Shown: in pieces, positions 1-7,594 of the stretch
How the letters are laid out: each line of letters starts with the position of its first letter
Position numbering within the stretch: position 1 is the first letter of the stretch
Assembly: GCA_030680575.1 (NCBI GenBank)
Contig: JAUXVI010000013.1
Location: 111,853-175,852 of the forward strand
DNA length: 64,000 nucleotides
Reading direction: 5' to 3'
Origin: Hylemonella sp.
GTDB lineage: Bacteria; Pseudomonadota; Gammaproteobacteria; Burkholderiales; Burkholderiaceae_C
The notes under the pieces: model-generated
Database searches by the model: none
What the model saw: the letters and a program-made list of their open reading frames with translations, nothing else
Told to the model about the DNA's origin: nothing
Made by a program: the position numbers and the translations under genes

Positions 1-2
1 AC

Positions 3-200
3 CCGGCCGACGACTCTCACCAGGCCCACGCGGCCGACTGCGCCACCTGCGCCGCCTGTCAGATCTGCCACACCGTCGCCCTGACGCCGATGGCGTGGCA
101 CATCGGCACCTACGCCCTGCCGGCCGTCCAGCCGCAGGCCTCCTCCCAGCACTTCGCCAGCGCCGAGCGCGCACCGGGCTTCAAACCGCCCATTTTCTGA
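3..200 (+). CDS. Cys-rich protein at head of copper cluster (C-terminal part)
   Basis: Open frame running in from the window edge to a TGA at 198-200, giving the last 65 residues of a protein. It carries a closely spaced cysteine cluster (C-x2-C-x2-C-x2-CH, in DCATCAACQICH) followed by a Pro/Ala/Ser-rich tail. The cysteine knot and the copper-handling genes directly downstream suggest a small metal-binding or metal-responsive envelope protein, perhaps of the DUF2946 type, but the fragment is too short to assign a family. The N-terminus, its signal and its promoter lie outside the window. Function is inferred from context only. Confidence 0.6.
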   Translation, partial: PADDSHQAHAADCATCAACQICHTVALTPMAWHIGTYALPAVQPQASSQHFASAERAPGFKPPIF

Positions 201-290
201 TCCTGACAGCCGTAGTGCGTCCGCCGTGTCCCGAAACCGGGCCCATGGCGGTACCACACCGTTCCCTGAACGCTGTTTTGGAGAAGATCC

Positions 291-614
291 GTGAGAAAAA
301 CCACTCTGCTGGCCCTGGCCGTTCTGGCCTGGCCGACGCTGAACCTGGCGCAAAACGCACCAGAAAAAACCAGAGCTACGACCGCGGCCGCCGATGCAGG
401 CGCATCGGTCCCCGCCCTGCGCTACCACTCGGCCCTGGTCTACAGCCCGCGCGGTGTGGTGCAGGACCAGGATGACTGGGCCGCCGCCAACGCACGTGTA
501 GGCGAGTTCGCACGCGGCCACGCAGACATTCTGAAAGCCGAACAGGCGCAAGCCACTGTCACCCCGGTCACCCCGGCCACACCCAATGCCCCGGCACCTG
601 GAGCAAAACCATGA
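291..614 (+). CDS. small secreted protein of the copper cluster, unknown function
   Basis: 107 residues starting at GTG with a GGAGA ribosome site about 7 bases upstream. The first 20 residues form a Sec signal peptide (basic RKT, then LLALAVLAWPTLNLAQ). The mature part has no recognised domain: an acidic/aromatic stretch (YHSALVYSPRG, QDQDDW) and a Thr/Pro/Ala-rich tail. The stop overlaps the next start as ATGA, so it is translationally coupled to the TolC-like gene and is probably a periplasmic accessory of the same copper system. I do not recognise the family. Confidence 0.65.
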   Translation: MRKTTLLALAVLAWPTLNLAQNAPEKTRATTAAADAGASVPALRYHSALVYSPRGVVQDQDDWAAANARVGEFARGHADILKAEQAQATVTPVTPATPNAPAPGAKP

Positions 615-2026
615 CACACCGCACTCTCTTGGCCAGCGCCAGTGCGCTCGCCGTGCTGCTGGCAGGCTGCACTTCGCTCACGCCCGAACAGAACCTGAAC
701 GACGTGCAGCAGCTCACCGAGGGCCGCACCGCCGGCACCAGCGTCACCCTACAGCGCAACAACAACGAGATCGATGCCGCCGTGGCGGAGTTGCTCAAAG
801 CACCGCTGAGCGCCGAGAGCGCCGTGCGCATTGCCCTGCTCAACAACCCGGGCCTGCACAGCGCGCTCGCCGCACTCGACATCAGCGATGCCCAGCGCGT
901 GCAGGCCGGGCGCGCGTTCAACCCGCATTTCTCGATTGCCGAATTCGCCGAAGGCGACAAGCGCGAGATCGAACGCATGCTGCGTTTCGACGTGGTCGGC
1001 CTGCTGTTCCTGCCCTGGCGCGCCAAGTGGCAAGGCCAGCAGCACGAGTTGGCCAAGCTGCAGGCGGCACAGCAAGTCATCGTGCTCGCCACCGAGACAC
1101 GCAAAGCCTGGATCAACGCCGTGGCGGCGCAGCAGACGGTGGCCTACATGGGCCAGGTGAAAGAAGCCGCCGAAGCCGGCAGTGAGCTGGCACGGCGCAT
1201 GGCGCGCGTGGGCAACTGGAGCAAATTGCAACAGGCACGTGAGCAGGTCTTTCTGGCCGATGCCGCCGCCCAGCTGGCACGCGCACAGCAGACCCTGTTC
1301 AGCGAGCGCGAGCGCCTCACCCGTCTGATGGGCCTGTGGGGTGCGCAGACGCAATTCACCTTGGCCGAGCGCCTGCCTGACCTGCCGCCGCAGACGGCCG
1401 ACATGCAGAACGTGGAAGCCCGCGCCCTGCGCGAACGGCTCGACGTGCGCTCGGCCGTGGCCGAGACCGGCTATGTGGCCGACTCGCTGGGCATGGTCAA
1501 GACCGTGGGCTACCTCGACGGCCTGACGCTGGGCTACAAGCACCGCAGCCTGGTGGACGGCACCGGCGCACGCGAGGAGAAGCACGGCTGGGAGTTGAGA
1601 CTGCCGCTGCCGATCTTCGACTGGGGCACGGCGCGCAACGCGCGTGCACAGGCGCTGTACCTGCAGTCGGCCACGCGCGTGCGCGACGTGGCGGTGAAGG
1701 CGCGCAGCGAGGCACGCGAGGCGTATCACGGCTGGCGCACCGCCTACGACCTGGCACGCCACTACCGCGACGAGGTGGTGCCGCTGCGCAAGGCCATCAG
1801 CGACGAAGTGCTGCTGCGCTACAACGGCATGCTGGCCAGCGTCTGGGACCTGCTGGGCGACATGCGCCAGCAGGTGATGAGCGTGAACAACGCCATCGAA
1901 GCGCAACGCGACTTCTGGCTGGCCGAGGCCGACCTGCAACTGACGCTCACCGGCACTTCGCCCGGCACCCTGGCCCGCCCGCGCAGCAGCGGCGCATCGA
2001 TGGCCTCTGCGCCCCAAGGACACTGA
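611..2026 (+). CDS. TolC-family outer membrane lipoprotein of the copper cluster
   Basis: 471 residues. A lipoprotein signal peptide ends in LLAGC (Cys20), so the mature N-terminus should be lipidated. The rest has the long alpha-helical repeats and repeated Ala/Arg/Glu heptads of TolC/CusC/CzcC-type outer membrane factors, and the length fits that family. Such proteins form the outer membrane channel of tripartite exporters, but no RND or ABC partner lies in this cluster, so the partner is elsewhere or the protein acts differently. It overlaps the upstream gene by 4 bases and precedes the multicopper oxidase by 2, indicating one operon. The family call is firm, the substrate (copper) is inferred from neighbours. 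Confidence 0.85.
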   Translation: MTHRTLLASASALAVLLAGCTSLTPEQNLNDVQQLTEGRTAGTSVTLQRNNNEIDAAVAELLKAPLSAESAVRIALLNNPGLHSALAALDISDAQRVQAGRAFNPHFSIAEFAEGDKREIERMLRFDVVGLLFLPWRAKWQGQQHELAKLQAAQQVIVLATETRKAWINAVAAQQTVAYMGQVKEAAEAGSELARRMARVGNWSKLQQAREQVFLADAAAQLARAQQTLFSERERLTRLMGLWGAQTQFTLAERLPDLPPQTADMQNVEARALRERLDVRSAVAETGYVADSLGMVKTVGYLDGLTLGYKHRSLVDGTGAREEKHGWELRLPLPIFDWGTARNARAQALYLQSATRVRDVAVKARSEAREAYHGWRTAYDLARHYRDEVVPLRKAISDEVLLRYNGMLASVWDLLGDMRQQVMSVNNAIEAQRDFWLAEADLQLTLTGTSPGTLARPRSSGASMASAPQGH

Positions 2027-2028
2027 AC

Positions 2029-3408
2029 ATGAATCGACGCAATTTCTTCAGCGGTGCAGCCATGACGGCCGTCGCCGCGGCCTCTGTCAGCAAGGTGGCC
2101 ATGGCCGCCCTGCCCGAGCCGGTCTTGATGGACAAACCCGACACCGCACCGCCGCTGCTGCCGCCCAATGGCCGCCCCTACCACCCGGTGGTCACGCTCA
2201 ACGGCTGGACCTTGCCCTGGCGCATGAACCAGGGCGTGAAGGAGTTCCACCTGGTAGCCGAGCCGGTGGTGCGCGAGATCGCACCCGGCATGCGCGCCAC
2301 GCTGTGGGGCTACAACGGCCAGAGCCCGGGACCGACCATCGAGGTGGTGGAAGGCGACCGCGTGCGCATTTTTGTCACCAACAAGCTGCCCGAGCACACC
2401 ACCATCCACTGGCACGGCCAGCGCCTGCCCAACGGCATGGACGGCGTCGGCGGCCTGACGCAACCGCAGATCCCGGTCGGCAAGACCTTCGTCTACGAGT
2501 TTGTGGCACGCCGGCCCGGCACCTTCATGTACCACCCGCATGCCGACGAGATGACGCAAATGGCCATGGGCATGATGGGCTTCTGGGTCACGCACCCCAA
2601 GGGCCAGCACCCGCTGATCAGCGAAGTGCAGCGTGACTTCTGCTTCCTGCTCAATGCCTTCGACATCGAGCCCGGCAGCAGCACGCCGAAGATCAACACC
2701 ATGCTGGACTTCAACCTCTGGACCTGGAACAGCCACGCCTTCCCCGGCATCGACTCGCTCAACGTGCGGCTGGGCGACAAGGTGCGCATCCGCGTCGGCA
2801 ACCTGACCATGACCAACCACCCGATCCACCTGCACGGCCACGAGTTTGCCGTGACCGGCAGCGACGGCGGGCCCTGGCCGCTGGCGGCGCGCGTACCGGA
2901 GGTGACGACTGACATTGCGGTGGGCCAGATGCGGCAGGTCGAGTTCGTGGCGGACGAGGAAGGCGACTGGGCTTTCCACTGCCACAAGAGCCACCACACC
3001 ATGAACCCGATGGGCCACGCCGTGCCCACCATGATCGGCGTCGACCACCGCGGCCTGGTGCAAAAAATCCAGAAGCTGGTGCCCGACTACATGGTGATGG
3101 GTGAACGCGGCATGGCCGACATGGGCGAGATGGAAATGCCGCTGCCCGACAACACGCTACCCATGATGACCGGCAGCGGCCCCTATGGCCCGGTCGAGAT
3201 GGGCGGCATGTTCACCACCTTGAAGGTGCGCAAGACCCAGAAGCCCGGTGACTACCGCGACCCGGGCTGGTTCAAGCAGCCGGCCGGCACCCGGGCCTAC
3301 GAGTGGGGTGGCGCACTGCCTGCACCCAAGCGCCAGACGCCCCCTGCGGCCAGCGCAGCACCGGCGGAACTCAAGGCGGTCAAACCCCGTTCACATTCAT
3401 CACATTAA
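2029..3408 (+). CDS. Tat-exported multicopper oxidase (CopA/CueO-like)
   Basis: 459 residues. The N-terminus MNRRNFFSGAAMTA is a twin-arginine signal, as expected for a cofactor enzyme folded before export. All four copper-ligand blocks are visible: HWHG at residues 127-130, YHPHAD with His169 and His171, HPIHLHGHEF from His264, and HCHKSHH from His317 with Cys318 as the type 1 copper cysteine. Met-rich segments near the C-terminus (around MGEMEMPLPDNTLPMM) resemble copper-binding Met motifs of copper-resistance oxidases. Probable role: oxidising Cu(I) in the periplasm. At 459 residues it is shorter than plasmid CopA/PcoA (about 600). It sits in the middle of the copper operon. Confidence 0.92.
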   Translation: MNRRNFFSGAAMTAVAAASVSKVAMAALPEPVLMDKPDTAPPLLPPNGRPYHPVVTLNGWTLPWRMNQGVKEFHLVAEPVVREIAPGMRATLWGYNGQSPGPTIEVVEGDRVRIFVTNKLPEHTTIHWHGQRLPNGMDGVGGLTQPQIPVGKTFVYEFVARRPGTFMYHPHADEMTQMAMGMMGFWVTHPKGQHPLISEVQRDFCFLLNAFDIEPGSSTPKINTMLDFNLWTWNSHAFPGIDSLNVRLGDKVRIRVGNLTMTNHPIHLHGHEFAVTGSDGGPWPLAARVPEVTTDIAVGQMRQVEFVADEEGDWAFHCHKSHHTMNPMGHAVPTMIGVDHRGLVQKIQKLVPDYMVMGERGMADMGEMEMPLPDNTLPMMTGSGPYGPVEMGGMFTTLKVRKTQKPGDYRDPGWFKQPAGTRAYEWGGALPAPKRQTPPAASAAPAELKAVKPRSHSSH

Positions 3409-3416
3409 GGAACACC

Positions 3417-4550
3417 ATGAACGCTATCAAATTCATAGCTATTTGCGCAATATTAACGGGGGCCAGCGCCACATTTGGCCATGAACCCCGGCATGGGCAG
3501 CCGATGCACGCCACGGCGGCAGAGCAGAAAACCTGGGGCATGGCCGGCGAGGCCAAGGCCGTCACGCGCACCATCACGATCCACATGAAAGACACCATGC
3601 GTTTCACCCCCGCGCGCATCGAGGTGAAGCAAGGCCAGACCGTGCGCCTGAAGGTACGCAACGACGGCAAGGTGCTGCACGAGCTGGTGCTCGGCACGCC
3701 GCAGGAACTGGCAGAACACGCCGCCCAGATGCAGAAGCACCCGGGCATGGAACACGATGAGCCGCACATGGTGCACGTGGCACCGGGCAAGACCGGCAAC
3801 CTGGTCTGGACCTTCAACCGGGCCGGCGAGTTCGAGTTTGCCTGCCTGATCAACGGCCACTACCAGGCCGGCATGAAGGGCACGATCCGCGTCATCGCGA
3901 CCAAGGCGGGCAAGGACCAGCCAACCACGGCACCCACCGCCACGCACCAGCACGGCATGCACCAGAACATGCAGGCTGGCCAGCCCCACGGCAACATGTC
4001 GGGCGGCATGCACAGCCCGTCTTCCTCCAGCCAACCCTATGCCGGCGAACAACAGCGTCAGATCAAGGCCCTGTCCGGGCAGGACATCCAGGCCTACGAG
4101 AACGGCCAGGGCCACGGTTTTGCCAAGGCAGCCGAACTCAACGGCTACCCCGGTCCCCTTCATACGCTGGAGCTGGCCAATGAACTGAAGCTGAGCGACG
4201 AACAGCGCACCCAATCGCAGGCGCTGCTGACACAGCACAAGACCGAAGCGCGCCGCCTGGGGGCTGAGCTGATCGAAGCCGAGCGCGCGCTCGACCAGGC
4301 CTTTGCCAGCCGCAGCATCAACGCCGAGTCACTGAACCAACTCACCCGCGCGGCCGGTGAGAAACTGGCACAACTGCGCGCCGAGCACCTGCAAACCCAC
4401 CTGGCACAGACCGCCCTGCTGACGCCGCAGCAGATCGAACGCTACAAGACCCTGCGCGGTTATGGCCACACCATGCCGATGCACCCAGGCATGCAACACG
4501 ACATGAAACACCACCCCATGATGGAGATGAACCATGGCCAACACCACTGA
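3417..4550 (+). CDS. cupredoxin fused to a Spy/CpxP-like domain
   Basis: 377 residues from ATG 3417 (TAAGG ribosome site at 3406-3410); an upstream in-frame start at 3303 lies inside the oxidase gene and is unlikely. Signal peptide residues 1-21. Residues about 50-160 are a cupredoxin with a complete type 1 copper set: His88, Cys143, His148, Met153. A His/Met-rich linker follows (165-215). Residues about 225-345 are helical with LSDEQ and LTPQQ, matching the LTxxQ motifs of Spy/CpxP chaperones, and the tail is a dense Met/His run. The combination suggests a periplasmic copper carrier joined to a chaperone- or metal-sensor-like domain. The first 15 codons come from a dispersed repeat (see 3423-3464). 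Confidence 0.85.
   Translation: MNAIKFIAICAILTGASATFGHEPRHGQPMHATAAEQKTWGMAGEAKAVTRTITIHMKDTMRFTPARIEVKQGQTVRLKVRNDGKVLHELVLGTPQELAEHAAQMQKHPGMEHDEPHMVHVAPGKTGNLVWTFNRAGEFEFACLINGHYQAGMKGTIRVIATKAGKDQPTTAPTATHQHGMHQNMQAGQPHGNMSGGMHSPSSSSQPYAGEQQRQIKALSGQDIQAYENGQGHGFAKAAELNGYPGPLHTLELANELKLSDEQRTQSQALLTQHKTEARRLGAELIEAERALDQAFASRSINAESLNQLTRAAGEKLAQLRAEHLQTHLAQTALLTPQQIERYKTLRGYGHTMPMHPGMQHDMKHHPMMEMNHGQHH
3423..3464 (+). repeat. dispersed repeat copy 1 (inside a signal peptide)
   Basis: The sequence GCTATCAAATTCATAGCT followed by TTGCGCAATATT and a GGGGGCC end matches the core of a repeat seen at 37758, 50558 and elsewhere (GCTAT-N4-6-ATAGCTGC-N1-2-GCGC). It is AT-rich against the flanks and encodes residues 3-16 of the signal peptide of the cupredoxin-Spy protein. 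Confidence 0.6.
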
Positions 4551-5028
4551 ACACCTGCGCCGCCGCACGCTGCTGCAAGGGGGCCTGACCGCAGCGCTGG
4601 GCGCCCTGCCGCTGCTGGCCCTCGGCACCACCGGCAACAAGCCCGTGATCGAGGTCTGGAAGACGCCCACCTGCGGCTGCTGCCACGACTGGATCCGGCA
4701 CCTGCAGAGCAATGGTTACGAGGTGAAAACGCACGACGTCAGCGATGCCACCAAACGCGACTACCGCCAGCGCCTGGGCTTGGCCGACAAGTTCGGCTCC
4801 TGCCACACCGCGCTGGTGGGTGGCTACCTGCTCGAAGGTCATGTGCCGGCGCGCGACATCCAGCGTCTGCTGAAAGAAAAACCACGAGCCCTGGGCTTGG
4901 CCGTGCCCGGCATGCCAGTGGGCTCACCCGGCATGGACGGCCCCGAGTACGGCGGCCGCAAAGACCCGTACGACGTGCTGCTGGTGCAGCGCGGCGGCAG
5001 CGCCGCCGTTTACCAGTCTTATCGCTAG
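4534..5028 (+). CDS. DUF411 metal-binding protein
   Basis: 164 residues overlapping the upstream gene by 17 bases. The N-terminus (HLRRRTLLQGGLTAALGALPLLALG) is a signal sequence with an RRR stretch that could be Tat-type. The mature part matches DUF411: VWKTPTCGCCHDW with Cys47, Cys49, Cys50, then GSCHTALVGGYLLEGHVPA, and the closing GLAVPGMPVGSPGMD. DUF411 proteins are regularly found in copper and silver resistance clusters and are thought to bind metal through these cysteines and methionines in the periplasm. The family call is secure, the exact role is not known. Confidence 0.88.
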   Translation: MANTTEHLRRRTLLQGGLTAALGALPLLALGTTGNKPVIEVWKTPTCGCCHDWIRHLQSNGYEVKTHDVSDATKRDYRQRLGLADKFGSCHTALVGGYLLEGHVPARDIQRLLKEKPRALGLAVPGMPVGSPGMDGPEYGGRKDPYDVLLVQRGGSAAVYQSYR

Positions 5029-5055
5029 GGCCTGTTCACACGAAAGGAAATTCGC

Positions 5056-5388
5056 ATGAAACATCTCATCCTCTCCCTCAGCCTGCTGCTGGCCGGCAGC
5101 CACGCCCTGGCGCAGAACAAGATCGCCGACCACGACAGCCATCACACCACGCCCGCTGCCAGCTCAATGAGCGAGGGTGAAGTGCGCAAGGTGGACAAGG
5201 GGGCGAAGAAGATCACCCTCAAGCACGGCGAGATCAAGAACCTCGACATGCCCCCCATGACCATGGTGTTTCAGGTGAAAGACGCAGCGCTGCTGGAGCA
5301 GGTGCAGGCCGGTGACAAGGTGCGCTTCACGGCAGACAAGGTGGGTGGCGCTTACATCGTGCTCACCCTGGAGCCGGTGAAGAACTAG
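5056..5388 (+). CDS. CusF-like periplasmic copper-binding protein
   Basis: 110 residues, AAAGGAAA ribosome site just upstream. Signal peptide about 1-19 (ends SHALAQ). The C-terminal half is the small beta-barrel of CusF: ITLKHGEIKNLDMPPMTMVF contains the His and two Met ligands (His, then MTM). E. coli CusF has a tryptophan that caps the Cu(I) site where this protein has Met (DMPPMTM in place of NWPEMTM), a variant common in CusF-like proteins. It probably passes Cu(I) to an exporter or oxidase. It is the last gene of the copper operon and its stop overlaps the convergent radical SAM gene by 4 bases. Confidence 0.88.
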   Translation: MKHLILSLSLLLAGSHALAQNKIADHDSHHTTPAASSMSEGEVRKVDKGAKKITLKHGEIKNLDMPPMTMVFQVKDAALLEQVQAGDKVRFTADKVGGAYIVLTLEPVKN

Positions 5389-6473
5389 AACAAGCTGCCC
5401 TGCCCGGCCGCCAGGCCGGGGCGAAACTGCGACAGGTCCAGCTCAAGGCGCTCGCGGTTCAGGCCGTGGCGGGCGCAGGCCTTGTGAAAGCGCTGGCGGA
5501 TCAACTCCGACCACAGGCCGCTGCCCGTCATGCGGGTGGCGAAATCGCTCCGGTAGTCCTGGCCGCCGCGCATCTCGCGAATGCGCGCCATCACACGCGC
5601 CGCGCGCTGCGGGTAGTGCAGCGCCAGCCACTGCTGGAACACCTCGTTCAACTCCCACGGCAGGCGCAGCACGGTGTAGAAAGCGCTCTTCGCACCGGCC
5701 TCGGCCGCCGCTTCCAGCACCTGCTCCATGTCGTCGTTGATGAAGGGGATCTGCGGCGCCACGCTCACGCCCACCGGCACGCCGGCTTCGGCCAGCGCGC
5801 GGATGGTACGCAGCCGGCGCTGCGGCGAGGCGGCACGCGGCTCCAGCTGGCGCGCCAGCGCAGCGTCGAGCGTGGTGATGGTGACGTAGATCGCCACCAG
5901 TTTGTCCGCCGCCATCGGTGCGATCAGGTCCAGGTCGCGTTCCACGCCGCTGGACTTGGTGACGAGCGAAAACGGATGGCGCGCCTTGCACAGCACCTCG
6001 ATCAGCGAACGCGTGATCTTCAACTCGCGCTCCACCGGCTGATAGCAGTCGGTGACGGAACCGATGACGATCATGCTCGGCCGATAACCAGGCCGCGCCA
6101 GTTCCTTGCGCAAGGTCTGCGCCAGCCCGCGCTTGGCAATGATCACCGTCTCGAAATCCAGCCCCGGCGACAGCCCGAGGTAGCTGTGCGTCGGCCGCGC
6201 ATAGCAGTAGGAACAGCCGTGTTCGCAACCTCGGTAGGGGTTGATGGAGTAGTCGAAGGCGATGTCCGGCGAATCGTTGGCCATGATGGCGCTGCGCGCG
6301 TCCTCCCAGCGCACCTCGGTCTGCGGCTTGGCGGCCTCGCCCAACAAGGTTTCATCCCAGGTCTGCCAGCCATCGTCGAACGCGGCGCGTGCATCACGCT
6401 CGAAGCGGTGCGCCACCCGCGTGGCCGCGCCGCGGCCCTTGAGGGCCGTCAGCGGGATGGAGAACTCGGCCAT
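5385..6473 (-). CDS. PA0069-family radical SAM protein
   Basis: 362 residues from ATG 6473; a GTG at 6494 would add seven residues. The iron-sulfur motif CxxxCxxC is at Cys83, Cys87, Cys90 (GCEHGCSYCYARP), and the KGRGA and RFE segments near the start are typical of this family, which resembles spore photoproduct lyase. The substrate is unknown. The gene is preceded by a near-consensus sigma70 promoter overlapped by a LexA-like box. My recollection is that the Pseudomonas aeruginosa member PA0069 is SOS-induced. A DNA-damage role is therefore likely. It converges with the copper operon. Confidence 0.88.
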   Translation of the reverse strand: MAEFSIPLTALKGRGAATRVAHRFERDARAAFDDGWQTWDETLLGEAAKPQTEVRWEDARSAIMANDSPDIAFDYSINPYRGCEHGCSYCYARPTHSYLGLSPGLDFETVIIAKRGLAQTLRKELARPGYRPSMIVIGSVTDCYQPVERELKITRSLIEVLCKARHPFSLVTKSSGVERDLDLIAPMAADKLVAIYVTITTLDAALARQLEPRAASPQRRLRTIRALAEAGVPVGVSVAPQIPFINDDMEQVLEAAAEAGAKSAFYTVLRLPWELNEVFQQWLALHYPQRAARVMARIREMRGGQDYRSDFATRMTGSGLWSELIRQRFHKACARHGLNRERLELDLSQFRPGLAAGQGSLF

Positions 6474-6588
6474 GGCGTCAACACCCCATGGCACATGACG
6501 CGGGATAGTCGGGTGCGTCGCGCGCCGTGCAGCGGCTCAAGTGCATCCCAAGTGAGAACAAGCGGTCGGGTTTCATGTCTGCATCAAG

Positions 6589-6608
6589 TACTGTATATCT
6601 AACCAGTA
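6589..6608. promoter_or_regulatory. LexA-like SOS box
   Basis: TACTGTATATCTAACCAGTA: TACTG and CAGTA arms ten bases apart, with TATAT in the first half, as in the classical SOS box (TACTG-(TA)5-CAGTA). It covers the -10 element and part of the spacer of the minus-strand promoter, where a bound repressor would block transcription. Confidence 0.75.
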
Positions 6609-6620
6609 TATAGATGTCAA
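6592..6620 (-). promoter_or_regulatory. sigma70 promoter of the radical SAM gene
   Basis: Read on the minus strand: TTGACA (6620-6615), a 17-base spacer, then TATACA (6597-6592). Both hexamers are at or one base from consensus and the spacing is ideal. Transcription would start near 6585, giving a leader of roughly 110 bases before ATG 6473. Confidence 0.75.
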
Positions 6621-6780
6621 CCCAAGAATCAAGCCATCTTCAGAAGTTTGACGGGATCGATTTAGACTTTCGTCGTCAGTTTCAAGTGCAGATTTGGCGG
6701 CATACATTACGCTATACGCCAAGTTGATGTTTCTGCACTTTGTATTCTTCTAAGCCGACATCAACACCCAAGGAACCATC

Positions 6781-7137
6781 ATGTCCCTCATCGCCAACAT
6801 CGTCATCGCCCTGATCGCCCTCCTGCACGTCTACATCCTGGTGCTCGAGATGTTCCTGTGGGACAAGCCGGCCGGACTGCGCGCCTTCGGCCAGACCCAG
6901 GAGGCCGCAACGGCCACCAAGGTTCTGGCCGCCAACCAGGGCTTGTACAACGGCTTTCTGGCGGCCGGCCTGTTCTGGGGCCTGAGCCTCGGCGCCAGCG
7001 GCATGGGGGTCAAAGTGTTCTTCCTCGGCTGCGTGCTGGTGGCCGGCCTGTATGGCGCCGCCACGGCCAACCGCAAGATTCTTTTCATCCAGGCCATTCC
7101 CGCCACCATCGGGCTGGCCCTCGTCTTTCTGTCTTGA
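6781..7137 (+). CDS. DUF1304 membrane protein
   Basis: 118 residues with about four transmembrane helices (residues 3-25, 53-73, 78-95, 98-117). The pattern LLHVYILVLEMFLWDKPAG...F...ANQGLYNGFLAAGLFWGL is the DUF1304 signature, and the length is typical. An AAGGA ribosome site lies 7 bases upstream. Function of the family is unknown; it is an inner membrane protein. It stands alone between the SOS promoter region and the next small membrane protein gene. Confidence 0.85.
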   Translation: MSLIANIVIALIALLHVYILVLEMFLWDKPAGLRAFGQTQEAATATKVLAANQGLYNGFLAAGLFWGLSLGASGMGVKVFFLGCVLVAGLYGAATANRKILFIQAIPATIGLALVFLS

Positions 7138-7203
7138 GCGGTTGATCCAGCGGGCTGATCAAAACCGCACGGCCTGAGACCGGATCCATCAGAACCACCT
7201 CTC

Positions 7204-7557
7204 ATGTACGAACCGCGCCACCTGCCCCCCATCCCCACCAGCCGCTTCACCCTGCGCATGCTGACGCATGCGGCTCTGGCGCTGGCGCTGATAGCGTTCT
7301 CCCTGTTGGCGGGCATGCTGGGCTACCGTCACTACGAACAGATGTCGTGGATTGATGCCTTCGTCAACGCCGCCATGCTGCTCGGCGGCATGGGGCCGAT
7401 CGAAACCAAGCTCAGCGATGGCGGCAAGCTCTTCGCGGGACTCTATGCACTGTACGCCGGCCTGGCCTTCATCGCCGTCATGGCCATCATGCTGACACCG
7501 GTGGTGCACCGCTTCCTCCACCGCTTCCATTGGGCGGAAGGAAGAGATTCCCAATAA
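7204..7557 (+). CDS. small membrane protein resembling a two-helix ion channel
   Basis: 117 residues. A basic N-terminal tail, a helix at about 24-43, a central segment W-IDAFVNAAMLLGGMGPIE, then a helix at about 78-100 and a His/Arg-rich tail. This helix / P-loop-like / helix plan recalls two-transmembrane potassium-channel pores, but the GYG filter is replaced by GGMGP, so potassium selectivity is not supported. No strong ribosome site is seen. Its neighbours do not suggest a role. Confidence 0.6.
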   Translation: MYEPRHLPPIPTSRFTLRMLTHAALALALIAFSLLAGMLGYRHYEQMSWIDAFVNAAMLLGGMGPIETKLSDGGKLFAGLYALYAGLAFIAVMAIMLTPVVHRFLHRFHWAEGRDSQ

Positions 7558-7594
7558 GCAGCGGCTTGGCATGGTCTGCGCATAATCTGCGCTC

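Noticed and set aside
3303..3416. Upstream start for the cupredoxin-Spy gene
   Set aside because: It lies within the oxidase gene, has no ribosome site, and ATG 3417 gives a proper signal peptide.
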